A stretch of DNA of 64,000 bases from Hypericum androsaemum. Taxonomy: Eukaryota > Streptophyta > Magnoliopsida > Malpighiales > Hypericaceae. The number at the start of each line of letters is the position of its first letter. Position 1 is the first letter of the stretch. This document shows positions 11,428 to 22,752 of the stretch, in pieces. The notes below the pieces were generated by a model. That model was not told where the DNA came from. It saw nothing but the letters and a program-made list of their open reading frames with translations, and did no database searches. The translations under genes and the position numbers were made by a program. The stretch spans positions 9,201,176 to 9,265,175 of the forward strand of contig OZ023187.1 in NCBI GenBank assembly GCA_963995505.1, in the 5' to 3' direction.

Positions 11428-13029
11428 AAAAAAAATCCTTTGAAAAATTGCTAACGATATGGTTACATGTTTAATTTGGCTCCTACTAGTACCCTAGAGT
11501 CATATGCACCTCCTTAACATTTTCACTCGTTAATGTGATGAAACCAAGTTACCAAGGTGCTCTTCAGGATCCTCACTCCGCAATCCATAAAATTATGGGT
11601 TGGATTGGGTGCTCCTAACTAAAAAAGGCCCGCCACCCACCCCTACCCTTTTTGCTAAATTTCACTTTGGTACATGATATTTATATGCAATTTCATTTTC
11701 ATACATTTTAATTTTTTTCTATCAAATTTTTCGACATCAAGTAAAACAAAAACTTGATAAGTATTTTTCACACTAGAACTAAATCAAACAGCAAAACAAC
11801 GCATTACGACTCAATTGAACACATAAAAACAAAAACTTTATATGTATTTTTCACACTAGAACCAAATCAAACAACAAAACAACACAATACGACTCAATTG
11901 AACACATAAAAACAAGTATTTTTCACGCTCATCACAAGTCATGTGTGGGGTAGTTCTAATATGCTTTCAATAGTTTGAAGACAAAAATGAAGACCTTATG
12001 CTCTTACATCAGGACACACCCCATCCTACTTTTTGCTGAATCATTGTGTTGTGTCAAATCCCTTTCGGCTAGTCTTATTTCAAGGCTAGTCTCCACTCTT
12101 AGATATTACATGTTGCAACATTGTCCAACTAGGAGGACATTGTTTCCAACTGCCTTAGGTTATTAGCCACACCACTCTTAGATATTACATCTCCAATAAA
12201 TGCAACATTGTCCAACTAGAATTAACAGTTCTTCAGTTTTGCAAATAATTTTTCTCTTTTCAACATTTGTATCATAATTCGCAAAAAATTTCTCAAGCTC
12301 TTTCTAGCTTTCACAGTGTATAAATTAACCTAGGATATCGTCGATGAATTCTCTCGCGGACTTGTCTAAATACAAAAAAAAACATTATATTCATTTGATG
12401 ACGTCAATGAATATTGTACGAGCGTCAGTCCAAATGACATCACTATAGAGATAGTTCGTACTAGATATTGCCTTTAGTTGATGAAACCCTCATCATAGGT
12501 TAATTTTTGACGCTACTCCAAAAAAGAAAAGAAATATCAAACCGGTTTTTCTCCTGCTCAAAGCCAACCAAGTGCGCAACACTCCTGCTCCCTGTAGGTA
12601 AAGATAGATGCAAAAGACCCCTAAAATATTATAAGAATGCCCTTTTTTTGGCTCAGGGCAGTCTTTGTTCGATTGTAGAGTTCCTAGGTTGTGGTTTAGT
12701 TGTTCGTTGGATGCTTGATTCTGCTGGCAGTATATTGGTGTTTGCATATGTTTGTGACGAAATAATTCTGTCCTGTAATTCAGTGACGAAAATTTAACTT
12801 AAATTATGTGAAAGTTAAAAAATATAAACTCCTACAACATCTCTAAAATAATATTTTTTCGTCCCAACAAATACCACTTTAAATGTTCTACCATATATCC
12901 AAATGGGGCCTAGATTGGGTGCTACCAAGAGCCCAAAACCAAACAGACAACAAAACAATGGGTCGTGCGCGAATAACAAACTTGTAATATCAAAAATTAC
13001 ATAGGAATATTTAAAAAAATATAAAATTA
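11421..13029. other. Repeat-bearing stretch without a supported gene
   Basis: No credible coding frame is present. Visible structure is limited to the roughly 81-bp tandem array at 11745-11935, a partial duplication at 12097-12222 (each half carries CTCTTAGATATTACAT and CATTGTCCAACTAG), and A+T-rich filler. Frames at about 12490-12800 lack any recognisable domain. Confidence 0.45.
11745..11935. repeat. Tandem repeat, period about 81 bp, two and a fraction units
   Basis: Two nearly identical units (about 11745-11826 and 11827-11907) each contain TATTTTTCACACTAGAAC, AAATCAAACA and CGACTCAATTGAACACAT. A third partial unit begins with ACAAGTATTTTTCACGC and breaks off after about 28 bases. Confidence 0.85.
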
Positions 13030-13175
13030 TATTACATTTAGTGGTACATCATTGTATTTTAATGGTACACCATGGTGTATTCTAGTGGTGCACCATTTTG
13101 TGTTTAGTGGCACACCATGCTCCGTTTAGTGGTACCATTTAGTATTTAATGGTATACTATTCTGCATTTAGTGGA
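13030..13175. repeat. Degenerate minisatellite of about 20-22 bp
   Basis: Five to six degenerate units carry the words TTTAGTGG and TACACCAT, with substitutions and partial units. One unit contains the perfect palindrome TACACCATGGTGTA. Confidence 0.75.
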
Positions 13176-13339
13176 AGTAGATTGACTGGGGACTACATGA
13201 GGAATATTCTAATGGTGGAAACTAGCATGTGTGCCATTCGATGTGATTAAAAAAATATCTCATAGATCCAACGACCAAAATTTAATGAGCTAGCTTACCG
13301 AGAGAAACTCAGTATTTGAAACAATACCCCAAACCCTAA

Positions 13340-13728
13340 AGGTAAACAACCCTCACTCTTTTCTCCTCAAAACCACCGAACCAAAAATTACTTTGAAATT
13401 TAGGATTTTTGCCCACAAAAACCACCACGGAGCAGGTGCGAAAGGTGGCATGGGCGGACTACGATGTTGGCTAGGATGGCAAAATTGGTGGCGGCGAGCA
13501 ACGACGGGACGAGCACGGACAACACCGATCTTTTCTAAAACCTCACGGTCAGGTTCTGTCTCGACAAGGCCGGTGGCGGAAATGACTTTTAAGGGACTAC
13601 ATGCAGGCGACGACGGCGCGTGAGAGTTAAGGGACTTGGGCGGTACGGTAGCCTCAGACGGCGGTCGGCTGGTGCTGCGGTCGTGGTGTTCTTGGGTTTC
13701 CTTGGAGAAACTGATGGAGAACAATGGA
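13340..13728. other. G+C-richer block of unknown origin
   Basis: This block is clearly richer in G and C than its surroundings. It has a minus-strand frame from about 13724 to 13353 and an overlapping plus frame, and neither gives a recognisable domain. It could be a captured gene fragment or the 5' end of a decayed gene. It ends where the direct repeats of the LTR-type element begin. Confidence 0.35.
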
Positions 13729-14248
13729 GATAAAGTATGAATTAGATTTAGTCATTATCTATAATTTTAGATAAAGTATGAATTAGATTTAGTCATTATC
13801 TATAGTTTTAGATTATTATTAGGAGTTTGATTTATAGTTGAATTCTATGTAATAGGTTTGTTTTAGTTCTTTATAAATATGATCTATGTCTATTCTTTTG
13901 GTGGTTGAATTTGATAAATAAAACATCAGGGTTTTCTTTTTTTTTTGTCGCCTTCCAGTATTTGTAGAATAACCGAGTTGAGACTATAGCTCGATTCCAA
14001 TATTTTGTAAAATCAATGGATTCATGGTTGCCTATCACGTCCTCCCTGCATCAGTTGATAATCATACCTGGCGAGTTCGATCCAATTGATCGAAGTTCGT
14101 TCAATCCCAAAAAAATGAAAATAAAAAGTCAAAAAAAGAGTCACATTCATTCTCAAGTTTTTTTAGAGAAAACCCTACGGTGCCGTCCACCATCGTCGGG
14201 AATCCCATCGACCTCCCCAACCTGCACCACCAAGGAGCCAATGCTATC

Positions 14249-14866
14249 TGTTGGACCTAAAAGGCCCAATCAGGCAATTATTATTGTGCCTGATTGGGCC
14301 CAGGCCCATCAGGCCCAAAGTTTGGGTGGAATGGGCCGGTCAACCCGAGTTGACTGGCCCAAGGCCACGCAAGTGCCACGTCAGCATGATGTGGCGCTAA
14401 CGTAGTTGCCGCCAAAGTTGGCGGCCCACGTGGCACGATGACGTGACGCCACGTGGCAAAGCTAGGGTATATCTTGCCACGCGGCATGTCACGTGGCGGA
14501 CATGCGGCCCAAAGTGCCACATGGCATAGAAGTGCCACGTGGCACGTTTTGGTTGTCCAGATTTCCCTATAAAAAGGAAAATCTGGCTGAACCAATCAGT
14601 AAGTTTGCCCACAACCACTCAATAAGAAAGGAAAAACTCTGGAATAGTCCTTGAGTTTTGATCAGATTTTCTATAGAGGAAATCTCGTAAAAATCAATTA
14701 CGAATCCGTTAAAACGTGATCGTAATTTGACTGGCACGAAGACATTGTGGACCCGAACCTGTGGACCTCTTGCTTCAACAAGTAAGTGATTTATTATTAA
14801 TGAATTAGTTTGTTAATTGATGGGTTTAACATGTAATTATTTGTTAATTATACGTTAAATCTGTCA
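14249..14866 (+). mobile_element. Solo LTR with a G-box-rich promoter
   Basis: It starts TGTTGGACCT and ends AATCTGTCA. It is flanked by a perfect 5-bp target duplication CTATC (14244-14248 and 14867-14871). No internal region is present, so it is a solo LTR from LTR-LTR recombination. The TGTTGG start is typical of Ty1/copia LTRs. Its upstream part has four perfect CACGTG boxes followed by a TATA box. Confidence 0.88.
14427..14575 (+). promoter_or_regulatory. Four G-boxes (CACGTG) upstream of a TATA box in the solo LTR
   Basis: Perfect CACGTG hexamers begin at 14427, 14450, 14490 and 14536, each followed by G. Additional ACGT cores occur near 14379 and 14440. TATAAAAA at 14568-14575 lies 27 bases after the last one. 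In plants, CACGTG is bound by bZIP and bHLH factors in light and ABA responses; that this LTR responds so is inference. Confidence 0.75.
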
Positions 14867-15339
14867 CTATCGCTTGATGCCAGCCTAAGAAGCCCGTGGC
14901 CCTTGCTATTCTACCACGTCACCTTGTCCCATGTTAGCCACGGCGTCAAGTAGAGGGGAGGAGAAGCCGTCGAGTCTCTCGAGCCCGATGCTGCCGTGTC
15001 TCGCCCTACCAGCTACCGAGTGAGTTGCCCACCATGCGATCCAACATCCCCCAACCTTCGCATGTTGGCAAGCGCTCGGTTTGCCGCCATTTTCAAGGGC
15101 TATGAATTTTTCCTCTTTTCTGATTTAAGGTTTGGTTGATTTGGTAAATTCTAGGACTAATTGTGCAATTGATAGAATTTGGAGGAACTTTTGGTTTTTT
15201 TTAGAGCTGTTGAGTATTCTTGCAGAGATTGCTGACTGATTCGTTATTTTCCAGTGGTCAAAATTACGGATTGTTCCCAGGAGATTTCGTGAAATGACAG
15301 ATTACTCACTTTTGTGCTTAATTGAAGATGCTTAATTCT

Positions 15340-15407
15340 TTTTTTTTTGAAAGGTAAATATTACACCTAGTTACAATGTCAAGGATTGAACCCTTAACCT
15401 CCTTGAC
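15340..15407 (-). mobile_element. 5'-truncated SINE fragment
   Basis: The 68-bp insert is flanked by a perfect 13-bp target duplication GATGCTTAATTCT (15327-15339 and 15408-15420). It has a T-run at its left end, that is, an A-tail on the minus strand. Read on the minus strand it contains GGTTCAATCC, resembling the B box of tRNA-derived SINEs (GGTTCGAATCC). The A box is missing, so it is 5'-truncated. The long variable-size duplication and tail indicate target-primed reverse transcription. Confidence 0.75.
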
Positions 15408-15529
15408 GATGCTTAATTCTATGGTGCATGTTCCTTTTTTATGTGAATTTTCGTGATCTCGATTAGGGAATTTCTAGAAGGGATCTCATTAAGTAGTTTG
15501 TCAATGTGGAGATATATTTTGATGTTCAC

Positions 15530-16510
15530 AAGTTTGTCGAGCTAGAAGAAGTCAGATTTGTCAAACGACGATTGCGAGGTAATTTTATGCATTGGTGGTC
15601 TGACTTAAATCTTTGACGAAAATGATGTGGTAAGAAAAAAATATCACGATGGTCTAAAATAAAAGAGAAGATGATTTATAAGTTATTTTCTCAACATGTT
15701 TACGAAGTTTGGGCTGCTATTGATGACAAGCATCGTCACTTGTGGGAACAATATAATTGTCAATCAGATATGGTGAAAATATTGGTCAAGAAGTTGCATG
15801 AGATTCAAGCTACTTTGGCTGATTTGAAATAACAGATGGCTGAGACCTCGTGGAATCAATGGACTCCACAAACTGAAGTAGTTCAAGATACTTTGATTTG
15901 AGAAGAATTTGGTGGATTCGATGGCTTATTTGATAAACAAAGTTTTGATGAGGGTTCCGACTCGTCCCATGAAAGGGTTCCTTTTCGACCTCGTGGTCTT
16001 GAAGACAATAATGAATCGATTCATGATTCCTGCCCCTGATGAGGAGGACGAAGTTGATGAAGATGAGGTTCTTGTGATTTAACGTCGCTTAAGAGCTGAA
16101 CATGAGGAAGATGTAACTTCCATTGATTACAAAGTTTATAATTGAGTAAATGCTGATGAGTTGGTTAATGAGCCCATACCTCATATGAACCATGATTATG
16201 AATTGAGTATGTCGAGTACATTGACTTTCTCACAGTTGACAAGTTTGCATATGTTGAAAGTTCTCCACCCCTGAATATGAGCAGTGCCCTCAAGGATGCC
16301 AAAAGTTCTGTCAGAAGATGTGAGTTCTTGGTCTTCCATCTGGAGACTGTTTATGATTAACCGAGTTCCAAATATTTGTACCATTAGAATGGAAGATATC
16401 AGGTGTCACCACGTCGCTCGAAGTTATTAAAGAGTGCATGTACGAAGATTTCAAGCTGGTCGATGACATCAAATTCGAGGACGAATTTCTTCAACTGAAT
16501 AAGAATGATA
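15530..16510 (+). pseudogene. Gag-like remnant of the degenerate LTR element
   Basis: Reading frames are broken by many stops. At about 15550-15720 the pattern RRLRG...HWWSDL...KKKISRWSKIKEKM...LF resembles the core of plant Ty3/gypsy gag (small hydrophobic patch, WW pair, lysine-rich turn). Downstream (15720-16500) acidic, low-complexity sequence with EEDEVDEDEV character is followed by FEDEF, the usual coding end next to the polypurine tract. No protease, RT or integrase motif is seen. It was probably a non-autonomous element even before decay. Confidence 0.5.
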
Positions 16511-16570
16511 GAGATGAAGTATGAATTAGATTTAGTCATTATCTATAATTTTACATAAAGTATGAATTTC

Positions 16571-17172
16571 CAATATTGGCAAGAAAAGGCAAAAAAAGAC
16601 ATGAAAAAGCTTTTTATTATCTTCCAATAACTAATTGATCCCAATTTTGTAGCCTAGTATCATATAGGGTTTTCCAATATTATCTCTAGTTATCATATTA
16701 TTTACAAAATTATCATTCAAAAGCCCTTTGCTCCCCATGGTGGGAGGAAGGGTTGTCTCACCAAATCCGGGCTAAATATAATGATATAATTAAAAATATA
16801 ATTGTAATTAATGATATTATTGATTATGTAGAAGTCTCAAAATTTCAGAAGACATTTTTTAATTTGATAAAAACAATCATTAATGAAAATACGATAAATC
16901 TCCTTAATTATAAAAAAATCTCACAATTCTAGAAAAGATTTTCTTATAGTGACACTATTAAGAAAATAATCAACGCCTTATGAAGAAATTAATGAAAGCA
17001 AATCACTACCAAAAGTACCCCTGTTATTGCCGTGGGGACTTTAATGCATCAAAAAAGGCAATCAGATCCTCTAATCTGGGGGTTAGGACGAATAATCTAT
17101 AACTTGCAAAGCAAGGCCTTCTGACAGAAGAATTAACTACAAAAGAATGAACTACGTCAACGACGACGACCC
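16571..17172. other. A+T-rich stretch downstream of the SNF2 gene
   Basis: No gene is recognised. On the minus strand this should include the 3' UTR and polyadenylation region of the SNF2 gene, but no site can be fixed from sequence alone. Confidence 0.5.
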
Positions 17173-20100
17173 TTATCTTGTTAATACTCCTTCATGGGGC
17201 ATCAAATCACCGGCGGCATCATCTGACATTGTACGGACTGCAAAACAAATTATAAAAATGAGTAAACCACAACACAATTTAGAAGAAATGCACGATACGA
17301 GCGCGAGAATATGGAAAATGGAAAAAAGGTGTTGCAGAACCGAGATATTGCAAGCACAGATGCTCGTACCCTCCTCGCAGCAGCTGCTTGTAGCACTTGT
17401 GGGCACAAAGCTAAGTTTGGCAATATAGTTGCTCTCAGCAAAGTCATGCAGCGTGCGAGCCCGTGCCCCTTCTCGAACACTTTTTTCCAATTCGTCCTTT
17501 ACAAGTCTTCTACACTCATTAGCATCCTGAGAGTAATAAAACATGCAAAAATCAATGGACTACTATTATTTGAGTGGAAGCAGTTTCATTATCCAGGAGG
17601 AGTTTGTTAAACAAGCATAGCCATGCACCAAAACTACACTTTAGTTACAGCTAGCCAACCAGCTAAGCGTTAAGGTAAATACCTGAAGGAACTCTAGCAT
17701 TTGCTCTTCAATAGTACCACGCATAGCTAAAGTCTCTACGTAAATCGGACGAGTGGCACCCATTCTGTGAGCACGACTAATCACTTGTTCCTCCATGCTG
17801 AAAAGATGTTATCAAAGAAACATGTTGTTAGGTAGTAAAAAGAGCTGGAGCCATTCTTTCATATTACGAAAAGGTAAACCTCAAAGAACACATAAACTAT
17901 GCAAAGACAATATATCCATTTTTAGAACAACTAACCTGACTTACTGGTCTAAGTTCATAATCTGTCTACCATTCAATCTTCTCAGAAGCACAAAAGTCAA
18001 GTTGAACTAAGAGTCACTCAACCCTTAACTAAAAAAATTATCTTTCTTTCAAGCATTAAACGCTTGGCTCAACTGCCAAGGGGTTTCACGCCCTGGTAAT
18101 GCAGCAGTAAAACTTTGCAGGGAGAAGCTTTGGCATGCTTGGTGGTCCTGCCTGACTCAAACCTCAATCAGGCCCAATGTGCTTCCAGATACTAGGCGGT
18201 TTCAACCGAAAAAAACTAGAAAACTTGTAGCCTAGAGGGGGATATTTCAGCTTCCTAGGAAACAAGGAAGTGTTAAATTACCTTCTATCCCATATTGGTT
18301 CCATCAGAAATACATGTGTCACAAAGCTCAAGTCCAGACCTAGAGCAGCACTTCCGTCCATTACTAGAGCCATACAATTCGGATCATGCTGGAAGATTTC
18401 AAGTGACTTCACCTGAGTAATGACAAACAAATGTTAAAAAACTTGTGAACTATCAAAGTATACAACAGCAGACTAAAAAGGGAATGAAAATCACCTTGTT
18501 TGCTGCATGCATAGGGCTATATAGTCCCACAAACTTGATACCAGCAAAGGTTAACTGTTAACCATGAAAAGAGAAAAAAAGTTGAGTGGCAAAAGCTACA
18601 GAGTAATAAGGTTCATTCTTGCCTTCTTTTATAGATTATAACAGATACCTGCCGTTGAATCACCTCAATGTGCTCCAGAAACTGAGAGAAAACTATTACT
18701 TTATCGCAGACATCACAAGACTCAGCCATCAGTACAGACCGACCCGAGCACAATACTGCTGAATCTCTTGAATTACAGGGAAAGTTTTGCTTTGTAATAC
18801 ATGAGGCATCTGTTCCCTCACTAGTAAACCGAAGGGAACCTCCGTCAGCCTTGCACAATTGTCTCAACCGCTGTACAAGATATGAAACTTTACTGCTAGA
18901 AGTTAACTGCCAATCTGGATCCCATTCATCCTGTTCTTGCAAATTTAAGGGAAGATTCAACCATTAATATTAAGTTAAATTCAACACAAAGCACCAAAAA
19001 ATGCAACACCAATAAGAAAGCTTGCCTGCTTGTACGCGGGTTGCAACTCAATAAGATCCTTCGGGACAGGCCACTTTGGATTGGGATTTTCTGGACGAAT
19101 TTCAGGAGTCTCCATTTCATATAAGAAACCACATTCTTCGAAAGCACATCTTTCACTCTTGAGTGCAACACAGGCAACACACAAAATATGCCCGCATGGG
19201 GTGATAAATGGCAGGCGGCACCATTCCTTGCACCTGCTCTCATGGACCGACCAACATAGGTAAGGATTTTTTAAGCTATCCAAGTTCAAAATTAAAATCA
19301 AGTTGCTGACACCAAAGGAATGCTGCGTTACCTGAGACAATTACCACCATATTGCAGTGCATACTTAATCAAAGCATACTCCTCCGACATTGGATCCAGA
19401 CCCTTCTCTACCAGCATATCCATTGTTTCTTGTATATCCTTACCAGTTACAGTCACTTTAATCTGTCCTGCCACACAGCAAGATTTCCTCACATTCCTTA
19501 CAGTTGCAGTTCGGGACTTCCATTGTTTAGGGCTCAGCAAGCTTTCAATATGAGAAGGATCATTCCAATCACAAGTTAGTACGTTACGTCTTACTGTAGC
19601 AACCAATTCATTGTAACTTCTTGCATGCTCCTTGGAGAAATTGATAAATGTCACCCTCTTAATACATGGAGGTATAGTTTTTAAATCATCCTTTCTTGCA
19701 CTGATCAGACACCTATCAAGCAGCTGCAGCAAATGAGAGCGGCCTTCTTCCATTTCTGCTTCAAAAGGTTTCAGAATGCCAGCTTCCCATGACTTGTGAT
19801 TCCACCCATAAGCTTGCTCGTGCAAGAACTTGAGCATCGGATGAAGATGCGAAAGTTGACTATCAGGTGAGTAAGGCATAGGAGTTCCAGTCAGCAACCA
19901 GCGATTTGATGCCATCAAAGAAATAGCCAATTGCAACTTGTTAGTTAAGCAAAGACTAGAACCAAGCATATGCCCTTCGTCCAACATAACCCGGAGCCAA
20001 TGCACATACATTAAAGGACTTTTCTTGTGGGGACCCCATTCTGCACTGAAACGTGTGAAAGTCGTAATAACAATGTCGTAATCCCATGCAAGATTATGAG

Positions 20101-22752
20101 CAGATGGCTCCCGATGACCAGTCCAGATGCAGACTCGCAACTGATCAGGTTTAACATGCTTTTGGATCTGGGATTTCCAATGGTCAACTATATTTGTTGG
20201 GACAACAATCAAGGTCGCTCTCGACAAATACATTCTCACAGAATCCAGTGGCGAGCTAAGAGCGCTTCTAAAAGCTACCAAGTCAAACACCAAATTTTCA
20301 ATATTCCTTGGGTAGAACCACCTACTATTACCCTTTATGACTGATCTTCTAAACCCAAAAGCTTCAAATATTTTATGAAACTCATGGACATCATTACTCC
20401 GACGAGATAAAGTAGCACGAGTACCTAAGATTGGAGATAGCAAACCAATTGTTGCCATCTCAGAAAGCTTATCGGGAGAGAGATTTGCAAGCCACGTTAA
20501 GGCTCTCTTAGTTTCCAAATTGATAAGGGAGTAATGCTCCTTCAGAACACTGATGAAAAAAGATGCATTTTCCTCCAGGCCTCCAGAAGTTCCCTCAGTG
20601 CAAAATCCTTTTAGATGCGTTATCAACTCATGCTTATCCCACGACTCTTCCGGATCTTTACAATTCTGATGAGAAGTGTCCGTGTTCATGCGACAATACC
20701 ATGAAGCAGTGCTATTAGGAACATCATCCTGCAGTTTCCTCCACTTCCTACAGGCATCACATTGGACCCATGTCTCATTATAAACAGAAGAACCTTCAGC
20801 TTCTTTTCCACGCTTCCTCTTGGTTGGGTTTTCTCCAATCTTTACTTTGTTACAGAAACTTGATGCTCCATCATCATATTCATACAGAAGATTTTTCTTA
20901 ATCTTACTCAAACCCCTAGTGCATCGAGTGGCCCGTATTGCTGGCTCTGAGAAGGGAACTGAGGGAGAGTTCGGTCCTCCATTCAACCAGGATTCATTGA
21001 ATCCCTGTGTTTTCTCAGGCTGGCCTACAGACCTTGCTCTTTTTTGCAAGGATAAATTAAATTTCTCATTCCAAAGTGTCTTATCAAGTGAAAATATTAA
21101 CCTACGACCAGTTTGGTTGGTAACTCTTTTCCAAAGTGACTTATTCTGGGCAGAGTTTTCAAGGTCATAATATCCACATCTCGTATTCCCTTCATTAGAA
21201 CACCAGGTTACTTGAACACCATCTGGTGGATCAGCCACTGTTCCTTGTGTCTTCAAAATAAGGGAAAGAGCAGTAATTGTCTTCCCCAAGCCAGGTTCAT
21301 CACAAAACATTCCCCCACGGAAATCTCTCACCCTTGGCACCTCCCCGGTAATTATTTCACCAGAAACAGAATTTACATGAAGCGAGAAGCCATCCACAGT
21401 ATTCAAAGTTATAAACAGAGGATGGGGGAGATCTTCAGCATTCCTCTCCCGCTGCAACATCCATTCAACTGCAGTCTGCTGATGTGGAAACAACTTCAGC
21501 TTCATACACGGAGTCACTAGCATAGCCAAAGATCTCAAATGACGACAAGTAGCAGCAAGTCGGACAAGATCCACGGGGTCAAGAGAGCTCAAAATATTGA
21601 ACAAAATATCATCAGTCACATCCCAAATACCCGCCTCCCTAGTCCCATCTGCAGGCTCCACCCTAGGAGAATTGTTCTTCCAATTACTACTCGCACCAGC
21701 CAGGCTCTTAAAGATCTCGAAAAGCTCAAAACGGTTTCCCACAAAGAAATCAGGCCCATCAGAATGCAATGTACATCCAACCACATGGCAATCCGGTAAA
21801 TCCCGGAGAGAAGCACCCCCATAGACATCTCCAAGAGACGACTCCAACACCCCATCACGTCCTAGCAACGACCTCCTCTTCTCCCAATCACAACTGCCCA
21901 AAAGCCCCAAAGACATCACACCAAAATCAACATTCTCATCAGGAAAAAAAAATCTTAGAAAGGACTCATCTTCGACTTCAATCAAATTATTAGATGTTAG
22001 GGCTCATTCCCTGGTGCGACTTTTTCCCAATAGGTTTATCGTATCAGGGTTTTGTCGTATCAGGGTTTTGAAGAGACCGGCAACTGCGACATTTCTGGCA
22101 TTTGTTATTAATAAAATATACAGTTTCAAAAAAAAGATGTTAGGGTTCATCCCCCGTTGCGACTTTTTCCCAATAGGTTTTGTCGTATTGGGGTTTTGAA
22201 GAGATCGGCAGCAACAATATCACGAGTTCTCCTTCTGGCATTCGTTATTAATAAAATATACCGTTTCAAAAAAAAATGTTAGGGTTACCACAAGTGGCGG
22301 AAGAGGGAGGCAGCGATGGGGCCGGAGGAGGGGAACTGCCAGGAGTCCCAGGCGGCGATGGGGAGGTAAACGTCGACCAGGGCCACCACGCGCGGGCCCT
22401 TGACGTGGAGGACACGCGCCCGGGCCTGGACGCACCTGTGGGCGACGAGGGCGGCGACCTGGCGGACGGCGCTGGGGCTGCCCTTGACCATGCCCATCAC
22501 CCTCCATCGCTTCCGCCTCCGCCTCACCCGCCCGGGCGACCAGTCGTCCACGGCGCCGTCGGGCAGCGGGAGGAGAGGGAGGGGGTCTCCCCCGGGCAGG
22601 GCGCAGAACCAGCCGGGCGGGTCCGGGAACACGTGACACGTGGCAAGGAAGGGGACGGCGGTGGGGCACTCCGGGGGAAGGGAGAGGAACGTGAGGAAGT
22701 AGCCGCAGAGCTTGTGATCTGGGAAGGCCGCGGCGTCGTTTTCCTCATCCAT
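17173..22752 (-). CDS. F-box / SNF2 helicase / CW zinc finger / RING protein (At3g54460-type), 8 exons
   Basis: Exons are 22752-22289, 21893-19332, 19233-19026, 18930-18649, 18554-18495, 18412-18282, 17797-17683 and 17526-17173, all in phase, giving about 1391 residues. Introns are GT-AG except the third (19025-18931), which uses GC-AG. Domains: a conserved plant-specific N-terminus; F-box at about 242-281; SNF2 ATPase with DEPGLGKT (about 353), PTNIVDHW (about 720), DEGH (793) and TGTP (823); CW zinc finger with WVQCDACRKW at about 530-574; RING with CKEWC and CGH at about 1010-1050; helicase C with VIVFSQF, GLDLSFV and SRAHRMG (1243-1249). The layout is Rad5/Rad16-like, with RING between the helicase halves, so a nuclear DNA-dependent ATPase with ubiquitin-ligase parts is inferred. 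All catalytic motifs look intact. The last roughly 75 residues after LSFVPT are hydrophobic and not recognised, so the stop or a last splice may be misplaced. Confidence 0.95.
22005..22275 (+). mobile_element. Two tandem retroposon tails in intron 1 of the SNF2 gene
   Basis: Two related bodies (22005-22136 and 22148-22275), each ending TTATTAATAAAATATAC(A/C)GTTTC plus an A-run, are separated and flanked by three copies of ATGTTAGGG(C/T)T (21994, 22137, 22276). This is the layout of a 5'-truncated LINE-like retroposon inserted with an 11-bp duplication and then duplicated, or of two insertions at one site. They lie antisense to the gene. The last flanking copy ends at 22286, two bases from the splice donor at 22288. 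Confidence 0.7.

Larger units (their letters stand above)
13729..16570 (+). mobile_element. Degenerate LTR-type element with gag remnants
   Basis: A 41-bp-period direct repeat (GATAAAGTATGAATTAGATT...) occurs twice at 13729-13811 and again at 16513-16568, with the same second-unit start at +41. This fits a 5' LTR start and a truncated 3' LTR. Just before the right copy the sequence reads AAATTCGAGGACGAATTT, the usual end of plant gypsy-type coding regions. Between them lie broken gag-like frames (15530-15850), a solo LTR (14249-14866) and a SINE fragment. The primer binding site and outer target duplication were not found, so the boundaries are approximate. Confidence 0.5.

Noticed and set aside
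13353..13724. 123-residue minus-strand frame
   Set aside because: No domain, biased composition and no splice or promoter context; retained only as a G+C-rich block of unknown origin.
14016..14600. Plant pararetrovirus promoter fragment
   Set aside because: The G-box and TATA region initially suggested this, but the TG...CA ends and CTATC duplication identify an LTR.
21894..21985. ATG at 21985 as start of the SNF2 protein
   Set aside because: The 31 codons before CDWEKR are not conserved. An AG acceptor at 21895-21894 joins in phase to the upstream exon ending RHL at 22289, giving the conserved RHLCCDWE junction.
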